From: Bosea sp. NBC_00550
GTDB taxonomy: Bacteria; Pseudomonadota; Alphaproteobacteria; Rhizobiales; Beijerinckiaceae
Direction: 5' to 3'
Assembly: GCF_026020075.1 (NCBI RefSeq)
Contig: NZ_CP102773.1
Span: 248,001-312,000 of the forward strand
DNA: 64,000 bases
Made by a program: the position numbers and the translations under genes. This document shows positions 62,437 through 64,000 of this stretch, in pieces (positions within the stretch are counted from its first letter, which is position 1; each line of letters begins with the position of its first letter). The notes under the pieces were generated by a model. It saw only the letters and a list, made by a program, of their open reading frames with translations. It did no database searches and was not told the DNA's origin.

Positions 62437-63428
62437 TCGGCGAGCTTCGCGGCCTTGATCCGAAGCGTGACGATCAGTCCGCCCTCTGACCAATCGTATT
62501 CGATGGTGCCGCCGAGTTGGCCTGAGACGCTGCGCTCGACGAGGCGGCTGCCATAGCCGGTCGGGCGTTCGCCTTCCTTTACCGGAGGCCCGCCACGCTC
62601 CGTCCAGACGATCTTGATATCCTCGTCCTCGTTGCACCCCGAGATGTCCAATTGCCCGGTGTCGACCGACAGCGCGCCGTACTTGAGCGAGTTGGTCGCG
62701 AGCTCGTGGAACACCAGCGCAAGCGTCGTCGCCGTGGCCTCGCCGACGCCCATGCGTGGGACGGAAACGCGGATGCGGCCGCTGAAGGCTCCGGTGTCCT
62801 CGTACGGCGACAGAAGGACCGCCACCAGGTCGCCCAGCAGAGCCGCGGTGCCTTGATGACCGGGAAGCGGCCGTACCAAATCGTGGGCCCGTCCCAGGGC
62901 AGCCAACCGGGCGGTCAGTTCGCCCGCCATCTCCTTGGCCGTGTTCGTGGAGCGCGAGGTCAGCTGTGTCAGTCCCATGGCGATCGCCAGGAGGTTCTTG
63001 ACCCGATGGCTCATCTCGCCGGCGAGCAGCTCATGGCCCTCCTCGGCCTGCTTTCGGCCTGTTACGTCGAGGAAGATGCCGTACGCCAGTCCCATGTGCA
63101 CGGCGGTGTCATCGCCGATGCCTCGCGCGGAGATCCACCGGATTTCGTCGCCGACCATGATGCGGAAATCGATCTCATAGGCGCCGACGATGGCGCGGGT
63201 GGCGACGAAGGCGGCGCGGACGCGCTCCCTGTCCAGAGGATGCACGTGAGCCGAGAGGTCCTCGAAGGTGACCGAGTCGCTAGGCTGCAGGTTCCACAAA
63301 GCGAACCCGCGCTGATCCATCGCGAATTTGTCGTTCGTGACGTTCCACGACCAGAGGGCGACGCCCGCTGCGCTGATCGCCAGGCGCAGGCTGGCGGCGC
63401 TCCAGGCACTCGGGTTCGATTGGGACAT
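62433..63428 (-). CDS. PAS-domain HWE-family sensor histidine kinase
   Basis: This is a 331-residue soluble kinase with an N-terminal PAS-like domain (about 15-125), then a dimerisation region with HWE-type phospho-acceptor His 141 in EMSHRVKNLLAIAMGL. The N box reads ALVFHELATNSLKYGAL (about 236-252), and the defining WxE motif appears as IVWTERGG (about 276). No membrane segments are visible, so sensing is cytoplasmic. Alphaproteobacterial HWE kinases often act in stress or light signalling. The convergent overlapping response regulator is a likely partner. Confidence 0.93.
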   Translation of the reverse strand: MSQSNPSAWSAASLRLAISAAGVALWSWNVTNDKFAMDQRGFALWNLQPSDSVTFEDLSAHVHPLDRERVRAAFVATRAIVGAYEIDFRIMVGDEIRWISARGIGDDTAVHMGLAYGIFLDVTGRKQAEEGHELLAGEMSHRVKNLLAIAMGLTQLTSRSTNTAKEMAGELTARLAALGRAHDLVRPLPGHQGTAALLGDLVAVLLSPYEDTGAFSGRIRVSVPRMGVGEATATTLALVFHELATNSLKYGALSVDTGQLDISGCNEDEDIKIVWTERGGPPVKEGERPTGYGSRLVERSVSGQLGGTIEYDWSEGGLIVTLRIKAAKLAD

Positions 63429-63798
63429 GCGCGCTTTCGATGTCGGAGGGACGATACAACCCTTACTCGATAAGTCAGCGCCCCCCTATGTCGAATGATG
63501 CGCCGATCATCGGACCTTGATCGCAACCTGCGTCACCCAATTGGCCTGGTCGGGCTCCGCTTCTGATCTGTGAGAAGCGTCTCGATGCGGCCGACGAAGG
63601 CCTCGCCGTCGGTCCGCTTTCCGTCCATCCGTCGATGGTATGGACGGGGTCGCCGGCGAGCAGAGCGCTGTCACGAGCGCGATAACCGCCGACGCTGGTC
63701 CGGGCGTTTCGCGCCAGGAGCGGACTCTGGAGGGATGGCCAGAACCGGACCTTCGGCATGCTTCGACGCGAGGTCTGTTGGCGACCCGCAGCGGCCCC
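63429..63798. other. 370-base stretch without a recognisable gene
   Basis: This separates the kinase start from the end of the DUF1993-like gene. Open frames here (for example 63475-63759 on the minus strand) are GC-driven and have no recognisable domain. It should hold the kinase promoter. Confidence 0.35.
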
Positions 63799-64000
63799 TC
63801 ATTGCTCTGCCGAAACTCTGTAACGTGCCATGTGAGGCAGGAAATCCATCTTGCCGACGCTTAATCCGGCATTGCGCAACAGTGCGTAGGCCATGGTCAC
63901 ATGGAAGTAGAAATTCGGCATGATCCAGTCTCGAATATCCTCCTCTGAAGACATGACGAACCGAACGCCGTTGGGTAATGTGAGGTCGATAGGATCGTTG
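63799..64000 (-). CDS. DUF1993-like protein, C-terminal part (continues beyond window)
   Basis: The minus strand encodes the end of a protein reading LTLPNGVRFVMSSEEDIRDW, IMPNFYFHVTMAYALLRNAG, then KMDFLPHMARY before the stop. Small DUF1993-type proteins end with a very similar 'LPNFFFHVTxAYAILRHNGVxLGKxDFL' segment. The start is outside the window. These are small DinB-like helical proteins of unknown function. Confidence 0.7.
   Translation of the reverse strand, partial: NDPIDLTLPNGVRFVMSSEEDIRDWIMPNFYFHVTMAYALLRNAGLSVGKMDFLPHMARYRVSAEQ

Noticed and set aside
46..63900. CRISPR arrays, tRNA and rRNA genes
   Set aside because: I saw no regularly spaced direct repeats and no tRNA- or rRNA-like segments by reading; a dedicated scan was not possible.

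Overview
The window is a high-GC bacterial chromosome segment. Its style points to an alphaproteobacterium of the order Hyphomicrobiales, Bosea-like at a guess. The signs are several FCD-type GntR regulators, an HWE-family histidine kinase, an EcfG-like promoter in front of a CsbD gene, many solute-specific ABC systems and a REP-type palindrome. Taxonomy is inferred from gene content; no rRNA or tRNA gene was seen.

Layout. 1-3005: end of a dipeptide/oligopeptide-type ABC operon (two permeases) with an M20-family hydrolase homologue whose canonical metal ligands look substituted. 3227-9585: two small hypothetical ORFs, the sbcD-sbcC nuclease pair, and a broken C-terminal fragment of a Ku end-joining gene. 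9586-18700: a gene-poor accessory region with an AT-rich acyltransferase gene, a frameshifted phage terminase small subunit, an IS110 transposase, an alpha/beta hydrolase, a NIPSNAP protein, CsbD, and fragments of an F420-type reductase, a response regulator, a HigA-like antitoxin and perhaps a GST. 18731-25165: a substrate-binding protein and an enolase-superfamily gene divergent from a GntR regulator, then a decayed permease/RraA block, a second enolase-superfamily gene, an SDR and an IS630 remnant. 25172-29769: a serine beta-lactamase-like hydrolase with a small partner, a gene-poor kilobase, a truncated SDR copy and galM.

30187-51021 is the core: a sugar-acid catabolic locus. It holds two IlvD/Edd dehydratases, an enolase-superfamily dehydratase, an SDR, an HpcH/HpaI aldolase, a KDPG-type aldolase, an aldehyde dehydrogenase, a gluconolactonase-like SMP-30 protein, a 2-hydroxyacid dehydrogenase, a Gfo/Idh/MocA oxidoreductase, a TIM-barrel isomerase, a complete sugar ABC importer and an ATPase-less amino-acid-type ABC importer. 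Upstream of its transcription units lies a recurring element, TTGTCAACAA or its complement. This suggests one regulon run by the FCD-GntR protein encoded at 50335. The expected chemistry is oxidation of a sugar to lactone, hydrolysis to aldonate, dehydration to a 2-keto-3-deoxy acid, then aldol cleavage or further dehydration and oxidation.

52893-61423 is a second coherent locus: an isocitrate-lyase/PEP-mutase-family lyase, a full Liv-type ABC importer, an adenylate-forming CoA ligase, a citryl-CoA-lyase-like protein and a divergent FCD-GntR regulator. I read it as uptake, CoA activation and retro-aldol/Claisen cleavage of an unknown citrate-like or branched carboxylic acid. It is the best candidate here for an undescribed pathway. 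Between the two loci lies a head-to-head pair of truncated genes (amidase and GntR) that looks like one deletion scar. 61424-64000: a decayed receiver-domain copy, an intact single-domain response regulator overlapping tail-to-tail with an HWE histidine kinase, and the end of a DUF1993-like gene.
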